Positions 1-6,697 of a stretch of 8,709 nt of DNA are shown piece after piece. This DNA comes from Gammaproteobacteria bacterium. GTDB taxonomy: Bacteria > Pseudomonadota > Gammaproteobacteria > Steroidobacterales > BM003. The stretch covers positions 1-8,709 of the forward strand of contig JAPHSC010000081.1 in NCBI GenBank assembly GCA_026193125.1, written 5' to 3'. How positions within the stretch are numbered: the stretch's first letter is position 1; every line of letters begins with the position of its first letter. Made by a program: the position numbers and the translations under genes. Below the pieces are notes generated by a model. The model made no database searches. It was given only the letters and a program-made list of their open reading frames with translations, and had not been told where the DNA came from.

Positions 1-1
1 C

Positions 2-1240
2 ATCCAGGCGCCCGAATATGATTGGGATGATTTCAAGGGACAGGATTTGCAGGGCAAGGTCCTGGTGATGCTCAACAACGATCCGGATTGGGATCCGGAG
101 TTGTTCGAAGGCAAGGCCCGCATGTACTACGGTCGCTGGACCTACAAGTATGAAAGCGCCGCCCGCCAGGGCGCGGCCGGGGCCATCATCATCCACACCA
201 CGCCTTCTGCGGGTTACCCCTGGCAGGTCGTGCAAACCTCCTGGACAGGTGAGCAGTTTGAATTGCCTGCCGGGGAAGAGCCCCGTCTGCAAATGGCTGC
301 CTGGGTGACCGAGGATGCCGCGCGCAAGGTCTTCGCACTGGGTGGCCAGGACATGGAAGCGTTAATCGAGTCGGCAAAGAGTCGCGACTTCCAGCCAGTG
401 TCCCTGAAGGTTCGAACATCCATCACATTTGACAACGCGCTGGCGAACTCCGGTTCCGCCAACGTGCTGGGTATATTGGAAGGCAGTGATCCGGCGCTGA
501 AAAAGGAGGTGGTAATCTACACCGCTCATCACGATCACCTCGGCATTGGCCTGGCCGACATGAACGTGAATCCGGATGACCGTATTTACAATGGCGCCCG
601 GGACAATGCGTCCGGCGTGGGCATGGTGTTGTCAATTGCCCGAGCACTTGCGGCCATGCCTGAGCGTCCCAGGCGTTCGGTCCTGATTGCCTTCGTGGGT
701 GCCGAGGAACAAGGTCTGCTGGGTTCGAAATATTTTGCCAGTCATCCCACCATCCCGCCTGGCAATATTGCAGCGGATATCAACTTTGACAGCGGCAACA
801 TCTGGGGCAAGACCCGGGATGTGTCGTTTCTGGGCAAGGGGAAATCCACCCTGGATGCGGTGGCCGAGCAAGTGGCCCAGTACCAGGGTCGCTACCTGGT
901 GGGCGACCAGGTCCCGGACAAGGGTCTCTATTACCGCTCCGACCAGTTTTCCCTGGCGGCCATAGGCGTCCCTGGTCTGTACGTGAAGGGTGGCACCGAC
1001 TTCGTTGGCCATCCCAAGGAATGGGGCCCCGAGGTGGTTGAAGCCTACACCACCCGAAATTATCACCAGCCCAGCGACGAATTGACCGACGACTGGAGCT
1101 TTGATGGCCTGGTGGACGATGCCCGCTTCGGCTTCTGGGCGGGGTTGGTGATGGCTAATGCTGATGAAAAACAGGCCTGGAACCCGGGAGACGAATTTGA
1201 GGCGGCACGCCTTGAATCCCTGGAGGCGCTTAAGCCATAG
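2..1240 (+). CDS. Secreted M28-family zinc metallopeptidase with PA domain, 5'-truncated
   Basis: The reading frame is open from base 2, so the gene enters from the left edge; the TTG at 47 is internal, not a start. About 413 residues are visible, and family members of this layout are roughly 550 aa, so the signal peptide and N-terminal part are probably missing. Residues up to about 135 resemble a protease-associated domain (AARQGAAGAIIIH near 185). The M28 catalytic domain follows with all expected co-catalytic zinc ligands: HxD in TAHHDHLG (His codon at 527), Asp in GARDNASG (602), the Glu-Glu pair in GAEEQGLLGS (704-709), Asp in NFDSGN (788) and His in NYHQPSDE (1064). Such enzymes are exported aminopeptidases or carboxypeptidases that trim peptides in the periplasm or outside the cell. 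Substrate specificity cannot be read from the sequence. The gene ends at TAG 1238-1240 and is followed by its own terminator, so it is transcriptionally separate from the next operon. Confidence 0.93.
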   Translation: MQAPEYDWDDFKGQDLQGKVLVMLNNDPDWDPELFEGKARMYYGRWTYKYESAARQGAAGAIIIHTTPSAGYPWQVVQTSWTGEQFELPAGEEPRLQMAAWVTEDAARKVFALGGQDMEALIESAKSRDFQPVSLKVRTSITFDNALANSGSANVLGILEGSDPALKKEVVIYTAHHDHLGIGLADMNVNPDDRIYNGARDNASGVGMVLSIARALAAMPERPRRSVLIAFVGAEEQGLLGSKYFASHPTIPPGNIAADINFDSGNIWGKTRDVSFLGKGKSTLDAVAEQVAQYQGRYLVGDQVPDKGLYYRSDQFSLAAIGVPGLYVKGGTDFVGHPKEWGPEVVEAYTTRNYHQPSDELTDDWSFDGLVDDARFGFWAGLVMANADEKQAWNPGDEFEAARLESLEALKP

Positions 1241-1282
1241 ATTTATTGGGAACGGAACAAGCTAGTCCGGAACCGCATCGTT

Positions 1283-1314
1283 AAAGGCCTCGGTCGCAAG
1301 ACCGGGGCCTTTTT
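1283..1314 (+). terminator. Strong rho-independent terminator of the M28 peptidase gene
   Basis: The arms AAAGGCCTCGGTC (1283-1295) and GACCGGGGCCTTT (1300-1312) pair over 13 positions with one G-T wobble. The loop is a GCAA (GNRA-type) tetraloop, and the 3' side runs into TTTTT (1310-1314). It lies 42 bases after the peptidase stop codon. Confidence 0.92.
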
Positions 1315-1350
1315 GTATGTGCGCGGTCCGGTGTTGCGGGCTCCCCGGGC

Positions 1351-1381
1351 TTCCTTCGCCGGCGGAACTTCATGCTAGACT
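1351..1381 (+). promoter_or_regulatory. Possible sigma-70 promoter for the amidohydrolase/symporter operon
   Basis: An extended -10 candidate, TG-C-TAGACT, has its hexamer at 1376-1381. No good -35 is present at 16-18 bases; CTTCGC at 1354-1359 is the nearest and is weak. Support is mainly positional: it lies between a strong terminator and the first gene of an operon, about 60 bases before the ATG at 1441. Confidence 0.3.
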
Positions 1382-1440
1382 GCCCCGCTTGAGCGTCAGC
1401 GCCCATAAATTGACAGGTCAAGCCGGACCGGGATGAAGCG

Positions 1441-2838
1441 ATGCAACAACGACAAAAAATTTCTCTATTCCTGGCCGCGGTGACGCTGCTGGCCGCTTGC
1501 GGGTCGGAAGATAAACCGCCCCGCGTCCCGACGCCATCGGCGATTGGCGATACCCCTTATACCTCCACCTACAAGGCCATGCCCACGCAAGTCACCTTGA
1601 TCCGTAACGCCACCGTTCTGACCGGGGAAGGCGCCCGGATCGATGGCGGTTCAGTGCTCATGGCAGATGGCAAAATTCTGGCCGTGGGCGCACAGGTAGA
1701 GGCCCCGGCCGATGCGCTGGTAATTGAAGCGGGCGGCAAGTGGGTGACCCCCGGCATCATCGATAACCATTCCCACCTGGGGGTGTATGCCTCACCCGGG
1801 GTTGTGGCCACCTCGGATGGCAATGAAATTTCCGGCGCCAATACTGCGGAAGTCTGGGCCGAACACGCCGTATGGCCCCAGGACCAGGGCTTTAATACCG
1901 CGAGGGCCGGTGGTGTGACTGTACTGCAGGTACTTCCGGGCTCAGCCAATCTGTTTGGTGGTCGTGGCGTGACCCTGAAAAACGTCCCCTCGCGCACCAT
2001 GGAAGGGATGAAATTCCCGGGTGCTCCGCAAGGCCTGAAAATGGCTTGTGGTGAAAACCCCAAGCGCGTGTATGGCGAGAAGGGTGGTCCCTATTCCCGT
2101 ATGGGGAATGTGGCGGGTTATCGCAAGGCATGGGTCAAGGCTGCTGCCTACAAGCAGAAGTGGGATGACTACGAAGACGGCAAGGGCGATACGCCACCGG
2201 AGCGTGACCTGCAACTCGATACACTCATGGGTGTACTTAACGGCGAAATCCTGGTGCACAACCATTGCTACCGGGCCGACGAGATGGTGGTGATGCTGGA
2301 TGTCGCCAAGGAGTTTGGCTACAAGATTGCGTCGTTCCACCACGCGGTGGAGGCCTACAAGATTGCCGATGTATTGGCCGAGAGCGGTACCTGCGCGGCC
2401 ATGTGGGCGGACTGGTGGGGCTTCAAGATGGAGGCCTTTGACGGTATACGCGAGAACATCGCGCTGGTAGACAAGGCCGGCGCCTGCGCCATCGTGCACT
2501 CGGATTCAGAGGTGGGCATACAGCGTCTGAACCAGGAGGCGGCCAAGGCAATGGGTGCGGCCAACAGGGTTGGTATGGGTATTACGCCGGAACATGCCTG
2601 GACCTGGCTCAGTCTGAACCCTGCGCGATCGCTGGGTATAGCCGAGCTCACGGGGAGCCTGGTCCCGGGCAAGAATGCCGACCTGGTCTTGTGGAACGGT
2701 AATCCCTTCAGCGTGTACAGCAAGGCCGAGAAAGTCTATGTCGATGGCGCCCTGGTCTACGACCTGAACGATCCCGCCTACCAGGCGGAGTCGGATTTTG
2801 TATTGGGTAGCCTGGACCTCGAAGGAGATACGCAATGA
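1441..2838 (+). CDS. Lipoprotein amidohydrolase (imidazolonepropionase-like metal-dependent hydrolase)
   Basis: This 465-residue protein starts with a lipoprotein signal: a hydrophobic stretch at residues 8-17 and lipobox Leu17-Ala-Ala-Cys20. Residue 21 is Gly rather than Asp, which favours outer-membrane sorting. A linker rich in Pro, Ser and Thr precedes the amidohydrolase fold. The N-terminal beta-sandwich strand (VTLIRNATVLTGEG) is followed by the metal motif DNHSHLG (His110, His112). Further candidate ligands are His273 (LVHNH), His300/His301 (SFHHAVEAYK) and Asp354 (HSDSEV). The segment LKMACGENPKRVYG (199-212) is characteristic of this amidohydrolase subgroup; whether Lys200 bridges the metals is not known to me. 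The C-terminal motif TWLSLNPARSLG...GSLVPGKNADLVLW is typical of the superfamily. Family chemistry is hydrolysis of amide or cyclic C-N bonds; relatives include imidazolonepropionase and Xaa-Pro-type dipeptidases, and the substrate here is unknown. GGGA at 1430-1433 is a modest ribosome site. The gene is first in an operon and overlaps the next by 4 bases. Confidence 0.93.
   Translation: MQQRQKISLFLAAVTLLAACGSEDKPPRVPTPSAIGDTPYTSTYKAMPTQVTLIRNATVLTGEGARIDGGSVLMADGKILAVGAQVEAPADALVIEAGGKWVTPGIIDNHSHLGVYASPGVVATSDGNEISGANTAEVWAEHAVWPQDQGFNTARAGGVTVLQVLPGSANLFGGRGVTLKNVPSRTMEGMKFPGAPQGLKMACGENPKRVYGEKGGPYSRMGNVAGYRKAWVKAAAYKQKWDDYEDGKGDTPPERDLQLDTLMGVLNGEILVHNHCYRADEMVVMLDVAKEFGYKIASFHHAVEAYKIADVLAESGTCAAMWADWWGFKMEAFDGIRENIALVDKAGACAIVHSDSEVGIQRLNQEAAKAMGAANRVGMGITPEHAWTWLSLNPARSLGIAELTGSLVPGKNADLVLWNGNPFSVYSKAEKVYVDGALVYDLNDPAYQAESDFVLGSLDLEGDTQ
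2821..2838 (+). promoter_or_regulatory. Ribosome binding site and ATGA stop/start overlap between the two amidohydrolase genes
   Basis: GAAGGAG at 2821-2827 lies 7 bases before ATG 2835-2837, which overlaps the upstream TGA stop at 2836-2838. This fixes the start of the second gene and implies translational coupling, hence coordinated amounts of the two proteins. Confidence 0.88.
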
Positions 2839-4124
2839 AACGCTTTATGCAATGGATGTCGTTCTCCTGTCTGGTCCTGTGCGCGAACCTGAGCGTGGCG
2901 CAGACCATCGCGGTGACCGGTGGCAAGCTGCTGACCCAGGGTGGTGCCGGCGTGATTGAAAACGGCACGGTGCTCATGCGAGATGGCCGTATCGTGGCGG
3001 TGGGTCAGCATGTACAGGTGCCAGCCGATGCCCTGATCATTGATGCTACCGGCAAAATTGTTACCCCCGGGTTGTTTGACGCTTACAGCGAATTTGGCGT
3101 GACCGAAGTGTCCGGAGTGGATGCCACGGTGGATGCTGGTCAGAGCGGCGAGCGCTTTTCCGCTTCATTTGATGTTAGCTATGCGATAAATCCGCGTTCC
3201 ACCCTGATTGGTGTAAATCGCATCGAGGGTATTACCCGCGCCGCCGTGGTACCTGGCGCAAGCTGGGCCATGCCGGGTTCGATATTCAGTGGGCAGGCTG
3301 CGGTGATCGATCTTGCGGGTCCTGGAAAATGGCTGACCCGTTCCGCCGCCGCCATGTTCGTCCACCTCGGTGAATCCGGCAGCGGTCTTAGCGGAGGCTC
3401 GCGTGTCAACGCCATGCTGGTCCTTCGGGACGGACTGGAGGAAGCCCGGGATTACGCCGGCCACAGTCATAATTGGGAGCAGGGCGCCCACCGGGAATTC
3501 ACGCTGAAGCGCAAGGACCTGGATGCCCTGCAACCGGTGCTGCGTGGAGAGACCTTGTTGCTGGTCGCAGTAGAGCGCGCCTCGGATATTACCCAGGCGT
3601 TGCAACTGAAAAAGGACTTCGGTCTGAAGCTGGCGATTGTCGGGGGTGCCGAAGCCTGGGTGGTGGCCGCCGACCTGGCGGCGGCGAATGTCCCGGTAAT
3701 CCTGGATCCCCAGCGTAATCTGCCCAGCGGTTTTGACAGCCTGGGGTCGACCCTGGAGAACGCGGCCCGACTGCAAAAGGCCGGCGTGCTTATTGCCATT
3801 TCAGATGGCGGTACCTACAACGCTCGCAATATCACCCAGTACGCCGGGCTGGCGGTGGCCAATGGCCTGCCCTACGAGGCAGCCTTACGGGCAATCACCT
3901 TGAACCCGGCACGAATTTACGGTGTGAACACCGACCTGGGTTCGCTGGAAGTAGGCAAGGCTGCGGACCTCGTGGTCTGGAGCGGTGACCCGCTGGAGCT
4001 CACCAGTTTTGCTGACCAGGTGATCATACGCGGGAAAAATATACCCATGGTCAGTCGCGCCACCCGCTTGCGTGATCGCTACATGAACCTGGATGAACCC
4101 ATGCCCCTGGGATACAAGAAATAG
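2835..4124 (+). CDS. Exported amidohydrolase-like protein with a degenerate metal site
   Basis: This 429-residue protein has a Sec signal peptide: basic start MKR, hydrophobic core at about residues 9-19, probable cleavage after SVA (Ala22). It keeps the amidohydrolase framework: strand AVTGGKLLTQGG, the segment IIDATGKIVTPGLFDAYSEFG, and C-terminal ITLNPARIYGV...GSLEVGKAADLVVWSGDPLE. Aligned by eye to its upstream neighbour, the HxH pair is replaced by Tyr84 and Glu86, the beta-5 His region LVHNH becomes LVAVE, and the beta-6 His pair becomes Gly270-Gly271. Only the last Asp (Asp324, ISDGG) is retained. It is therefore probably not a conventional two-metal hydrolase; it may be a partner or regulator of the lipoprotein enzyme, or act by another mechanism. 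From memory, YSxxG-type replacements recur in related proteins, so this looks like a stable family trait rather than recent decay: the frame is intact and codon use matches the neighbours. Its tight coupling to the active paralogue suggests a periplasmic complex (inference). Confidence 0.9.
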   Translation: MKRFMQWMSFSCLVLCANLSVAQTIAVTGGKLLTQGGAGVIENGTVLMRDGRIVAVGQHVQVPADALIIDATGKIVTPGLFDAYSEFGVTEVSGVDATVDAGQSGERFSASFDVSYAINPRSTLIGVNRIEGITRAAVVPGASWAMPGSIFSGQAAVIDLAGPGKWLTRSAAAMFVHLGESGSGLSGGSRVNAMLVLRDGLEEARDYAGHSHNWEQGAHREFTLKRKDLDALQPVLRGETLLLVAVERASDITQALQLKKDFGLKLAIVGGAEAWVVAADLAAANVPVILDPQRNLPSGFDSLGSTLENAARLQKAGVLIAISDGGTYNARNITQYAGLAVANGLPYEAALRAITLNPARIYGVNTDLGSLEVGKAADLVVWSGDPLELTSFADQVIIRGKNIPMVSRATRLRDRYMNLDEPMPLGYKK

Positions 4125-4154
4125 AGCGGGTATGGAGCCCGTAAGGAGAGCCTG

Positions 4155-5546
4155 ATGCTGGCGACACTGAATAATCTGCTCTGGGACAGGGTGCTGATAT
4201 TTGTCCTGGTCCCGCTGGGCTTGTGGTTCACGATTGCGTCCGGTGCGGTGCAGTTTCGTTATTTCGGGCACATGTTTGGCATCATGCGCGAGGCCTTCAA
4301 GCACCAGGCAGGTCGCCTCAGTTCCTTCCAGGCCCTGACGCTCAGCGTGGCCGGCAGGGTGGGCGGTGGCAACATTGCCGGTGTGGCGGTGGCCATCAGC
4401 CTGGGTGGTCCCGGGGCAGTGTTCTGGATGTGGGTGGTCGGTCTTATCGGCATGGCGACGAGCTTCTTTGAATGCTCCCTGGCCCAGCTCTACAAGCGCA
4501 AGGACGCTGACGGAATATTCCGTGGTGGTCCTGCGTATTACATTGAGCACGGCCTGGGCCAGCGCTGGCTGGCGGTGCTGTTCTCGATCCTGTTGCTGGT
4601 GACCTTTGGCCTGGCCTTTATTGCCTTGCAGTCCTACATGGTGGCTGCATCCATGAGCGACAGCCTGGGGCTGCCGAGATGGATCAGTGGCATAGTGCTG
4701 GCGGTGGCGCTGGGTGGCATCGTGTTTGGCGGTATCAAGCGCATGGCATCGGTCACCGAGTGGCTGGTCCCGGTGATGGGTGTTGGTTATCTGTTGATGG
4801 CCCTGGTGGTGATCAGCCTGAACTTCACCCGCGTACCCGACATGCTGTTGCTGATCGTGGAGAACGCGTTTGGCTATGGACCCGCGCTGGGTGGCGGCGT
4901 GGGAGCTGCGATCATCCTTGGCGTGAAACGCGGCTTGTTTTCCAATGAAGCAGGACTCGGCAGCGCCCCGAATGTGGCTGCGGTGGCGTGGGTGCCGCAC
5001 CCGGCCGCCCAGGGCGTGGTGCAGGCCTTCAGTGTATTCATTGATACGCTGGTGATGTGCACCTGCACCGCCGTGATCATCTTGCTGGCCGGTCTGGACG
5101 GCGCCGGCATGGATGGCGTGGTGCTGACCCAGAATGCCCTGGCCGTACACGTGGGCGACTGGGGCCGAATATTCGTATCCTTCGCCCTGTTGCTGTTTGC
5201 CTTCAGCTCCATCATGTACAACTACTACCTGGGTGAGAACAGCATTAATTACCTGGGGGGCGACAGCAAAAAGCAGGTGCAGGTATTCCGCGTGTTCGTA
5301 CTGGGCCTGGTGCTATGGGGTTCATTGCAGGATCTGGGAACGGTGTTCGCCTTCGCTGACTTGACCATGGGCTTGCTGGCCCTGGTGAACCTGGTGGCGA
5401 TTACCCTGTTGTGGCCGGTAGGCAGGCGTCTGCTGCGTGACTATGATGCCAGGCGGCGCGGCCCGGACGGCGAACCGGTGCTGGATCCGGCCGATTTCAG
5501 CGACCTCGACATTGACCAGCAGGCCTGGCCCGCTCGCGGCGAATAG
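4155..5546 (+). CDS. AGCS-family alanine/glycine:cation symporter
   Basis: This 463-residue, strongly hydrophobic inner-membrane protein has about ten to eleven membrane segments and a charged cytoplasmic-type C-terminus (from about residue 423). AGCS signatures are clear: AGRVGGGNIAGVAVAIS (residues 67-82), GGPGAVFWMW (84-93), KRGLFSNEAGLGSAPN (258-273), QAFSVFIDTLVMCT (290-303) and YNYYLGENSINYL (355-367). Family members import L- or D-alanine, glycine and sometimes other small amino acids with Na+ or H+. Length is usual for the family. TAAGGAG at 4142-4148, 6 bases before the ATG, is a strong ribosome site. The gene lies 30 bases after the second amidohydrolase with no terminator between, so it is probably the third gene of that operon. 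It may take up small amino acids released by the exported hydrolases. One small variation: the usual small residue in the G-x-GN motif is Gly (GGGN). Confidence 0.95.
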   Translation: MLATLNNLLWDRVLIFVLVPLGLWFTIASGAVQFRYFGHMFGIMREAFKHQAGRLSSFQALTLSVAGRVGGGNIAGVAVAISLGGPGAVFWMWVVGLIGMATSFFECSLAQLYKRKDADGIFRGGPAYYIEHGLGQRWLAVLFSILLLVTFGLAFIALQSYMVAASMSDSLGLPRWISGIVLAVALGGIVFGGIKRMASVTEWLVPVMGVGYLLMALVVISLNFTRVPDMLLLIVENAFGYGPALGGGVGAAIILGVKRGLFSNEAGLGSAPNVAAVAWVPHPAAQGVVQAFSVFIDTLVMCTCTAVIILLAGLDGAGMDGVVLTQNALAVHVGDWGRIFVSFALLLFAFSSIMYNYYLGENSINYLGGDSKKQVQVFRVFVLGLVLWGSLQDLGTVFAFADLTMGLLALVNLVAITLLWPVGRRLLRDYDARRRGPDGEPVLDPADFSDLDIDQQAWPARGE

Positions 5547-5641
5547 GTTCCTGTCATGCCGAGCGCCACGACCCGCCCTGTACCTGCATTTGCTGTCGAA
5601 CACATACTGCTTGCGGTTCTGATTACGCCGGGAGCTTACGC

Positions 5642-6442
5642 GTGAGTATGGTTGATCTGAATGACGAACAACTGCTGCGTTACAGCCGGCAAATCCTGTT
5701 GCCCGACGTCGACCTGGAGGGGCAACAGCGGCTGGCAAGCTCCCGCGTGCTGATCCTGGGTATGGGCGGACTGGGATCGCCGGTAGCCATGTACCTGGCC
5801 GGTGCCGGGGTGGGGCAACTGGTGCTGGTCGATCCTGACACGGTGGAAACCTCAAACCTGCATCGCCAGTTGCTGCACAACACAGCCACACTTGGGCAGC
5901 CCAAGGTGGACTCCGCGAGGGCCGCCCTGGCTGCCCGGAATCCCGACCCGGAGATTATCACCTTCGCGCACAAGCTGGATGACATGGCTTTGCGAGAGCA
6001 GGTACAACTGGCAGACGTCGTTGTCGATGGCAGCGACAACTTCGCCTGCCGGGTGGCGGTGAACCAGGTCTGTGTGGATACCCGGACTCCCCTGGTATAC
6101 GGGGCAGTGGTGGGACTGGAAGGCCAGGCCTCGGTGTTTCGTGCGGACCTGGAGGACAGTCCCTGCTACAACTGTCTGTATAGCGACCTGGATCAGACCA
6201 TCGAAGGAGAGCATCAGCGTTCTGCGTTCGAAAACTGTTCGGGGCAGGGCGTGCTGGGACCAGTGGCGGGCATCGTGGGCTGTATACAGGCCACCGAGAC
6301 ACTGAAGATTCTGCTCGGCCTGGGTGACACCCTGCAAGGACGTTTGCTCCTGCTGGACGCCCGTTCGATGAATTTCCGTTCCTTCCGTCTTGCCCGGGAT
6401 CCCTCATGCAAGGTATGCGGGGTCGCCCACGCTGGCGAGTAA
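5642..6442 (+). CDS. moeB: Molybdopterin-synthase adenylyltransferase (MoeB; HesA/MoeB/ThiF superfamily)
   Basis: This 266-residue cytoplasmic E1-like enzyme adenylates the C-terminal glycine of a ubiquitin-like sulfur carrier, MoaD in molybdopterin synthesis, using ATP. Visible features are LLRYSRQILLP (11-21), nucleotide loop GMGGLG (40-45), VDPDTVETSNLHRQLLH (63-79) with the acidic and Arg/Gln residues of the ATP site, GQPKVDSARAAL (85-96), DGSDNF (129-134), the conserved Cys199 in FENCSGQGVLGP, and two zinc CxxC pairs, Cys175/Cys178 and Cys256/Cys259. The segments around 72-103 and 197-225 match MoeB better than ThiF. GTG 5642 is preferred as the start because GGGAG (5630-5634) lies 7 bases upstream; ATG 5648 would be 13 bases away. 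No moaD, thiS or rhodanese gene is adjacent. The 95-base gap after the symporter contains no terminator I can see, so read-through from that operon is possible, but the pathways are unrelated. A role with ThiS or another carrier cannot be excluded. Confidence 0.92.
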   Translation: MSMVDLNDEQLLRYSRQILLPDVDLEGQQRLASSRVLILGMGGLGSPVAMYLAGAGVGQLVLVDPDTVETSNLHRQLLHNTATLGQPKVDSARAALAARNPDPEIITFAHKLDDMALREQVQLADVVVDGSDNFACRVAVNQVCVDTRTPLVYGAVVGLEGQASVFRADLEDSPCYNCLYSDLDQTIEGEHQRSAFENCSGQGVLGPVAGIVGCIQATETLKILLGLGDTLQGRLLLLDARSMNFRSFRLARDPSCKVCGVAHAGE

Positions 6443-6455
6443 GGCTCCCACCCAG

Positions 6456-6484
6456 CCGGATAAATCAGGTGATCTGAATCCTGG
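6456..6484 (+). terminator. Hairpin after moeB, weak terminator candidate
   Basis: Arms CCGGAT and ATCC-t-GG enclose an inner TCAG (6465-6468) / CTGA (6474-6477) stem with a GTGAT loop; AAA is bulged on the 5' side. It starts 14 bases after the moeB stop, a natural place for a transcript end. It lacks a U tract, so intrinsic termination is doubtful and it may only stabilise the 3' end. Confidence 0.25.
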
Positions 6485-6523
6485 ATACGCACCGGGATGG
6501 AAGGCAGTTGTTCAGCTACAGTG

Positions 6524-6565
6524 ATTTTTAGTAATGATTATCTTTCCCAACTGCCAGACCATAAA
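6524..6565 (-). promoter_or_regulatory. Weak Fur-box-like motif overlapping a possible minus-strand promoter
   Basis: Bases 6524-6542 match the classical 19-base Fur box at 12 positions by my count, with the match concentrated in one half (TAATGATTATC). On the minus strand GATAAT (6537-6542) would serve as -10, with TTTATG (6560-6565) as a poor -35 at 17 bases. It would drive transcription toward the 3' end of moeB, where no gene starts. A chance match in an AT-rich patch is quite possible. Confidence 0.18.
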
Positions 6566-6654
6566 GCTCGGCAAGCGGCATGCCGCGAGTGTCGCGCGAT
6601 ATAGAAAAGTAGTCTGGCGAAGCGCCGGTCACGCTCAAACTCGCACATGGAATA

Positions 6655-6674
6655 CCCCGCCGAAGAAGGCGGGG
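6655..6674 (-). terminator. Probable terminator of the minus-strand secreted-protein gene
   Basis: A perfect 7-bp GC stem is formed by CCCCGCC (6655-6661) and GGCGGGG (6668-6674) with a 6-base loop. It begins 23 bases past the stop codon of the minus-strand gene. On that strand it is followed by TATTCC, a very short U-containing tail, so efficiency is uncertain. On the + strand no T run follows. Confidence 0.5.
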
Positions 6675-6697
6675 CGTCCCATGCGCTGGATTGAGAA

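Larger units (their letters stand above)
6443..6697. other. Convergent intergenic region between moeB and the secreted-protein gene
   Basis: This 255-base stretch has no credible gene. The only long + frame, from 6534, has no ribosome site, is rich in Arg/Lys/Trp, and runs through a hairpin into the opposite gene. Besides the two hairpins and the Fur-like motif it contains a 12-base perfect palindrome, GCGGCATGCCGC, at 6575-6586. Confidence 0.6.

Noticed and set aside
47..49. TTG as the start of the M28 peptidase
   Set aside because: The frame continues upstream to the window edge with sensible sequence, no ribosome site precedes it, and starting there would cut into the PA domain.
2835..4124. 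Second amidohydrolase as a decaying pseudogene
   Set aside because: The frame is intact with a good ribosome site, signal peptide and conserved C-terminal motif. The changed ligand positions look like family features rather than random damage.
3885..5150. A 421-codon open frame on the minus strand opposite the symporter gene
   Set aside because: The translation is rich in His, Gln and Arg with no domain or membrane pattern, and it lies antisense to two strongly supported genes. High GC explains the lack of stops.
6575..6586. 12-base palindrome GCGGCATGCCGC as a recombination or attachment site
   Set aside because: It is a single copy with no repeat partner and no integrase nearby. A GC palindrome of this length can arise by chance.
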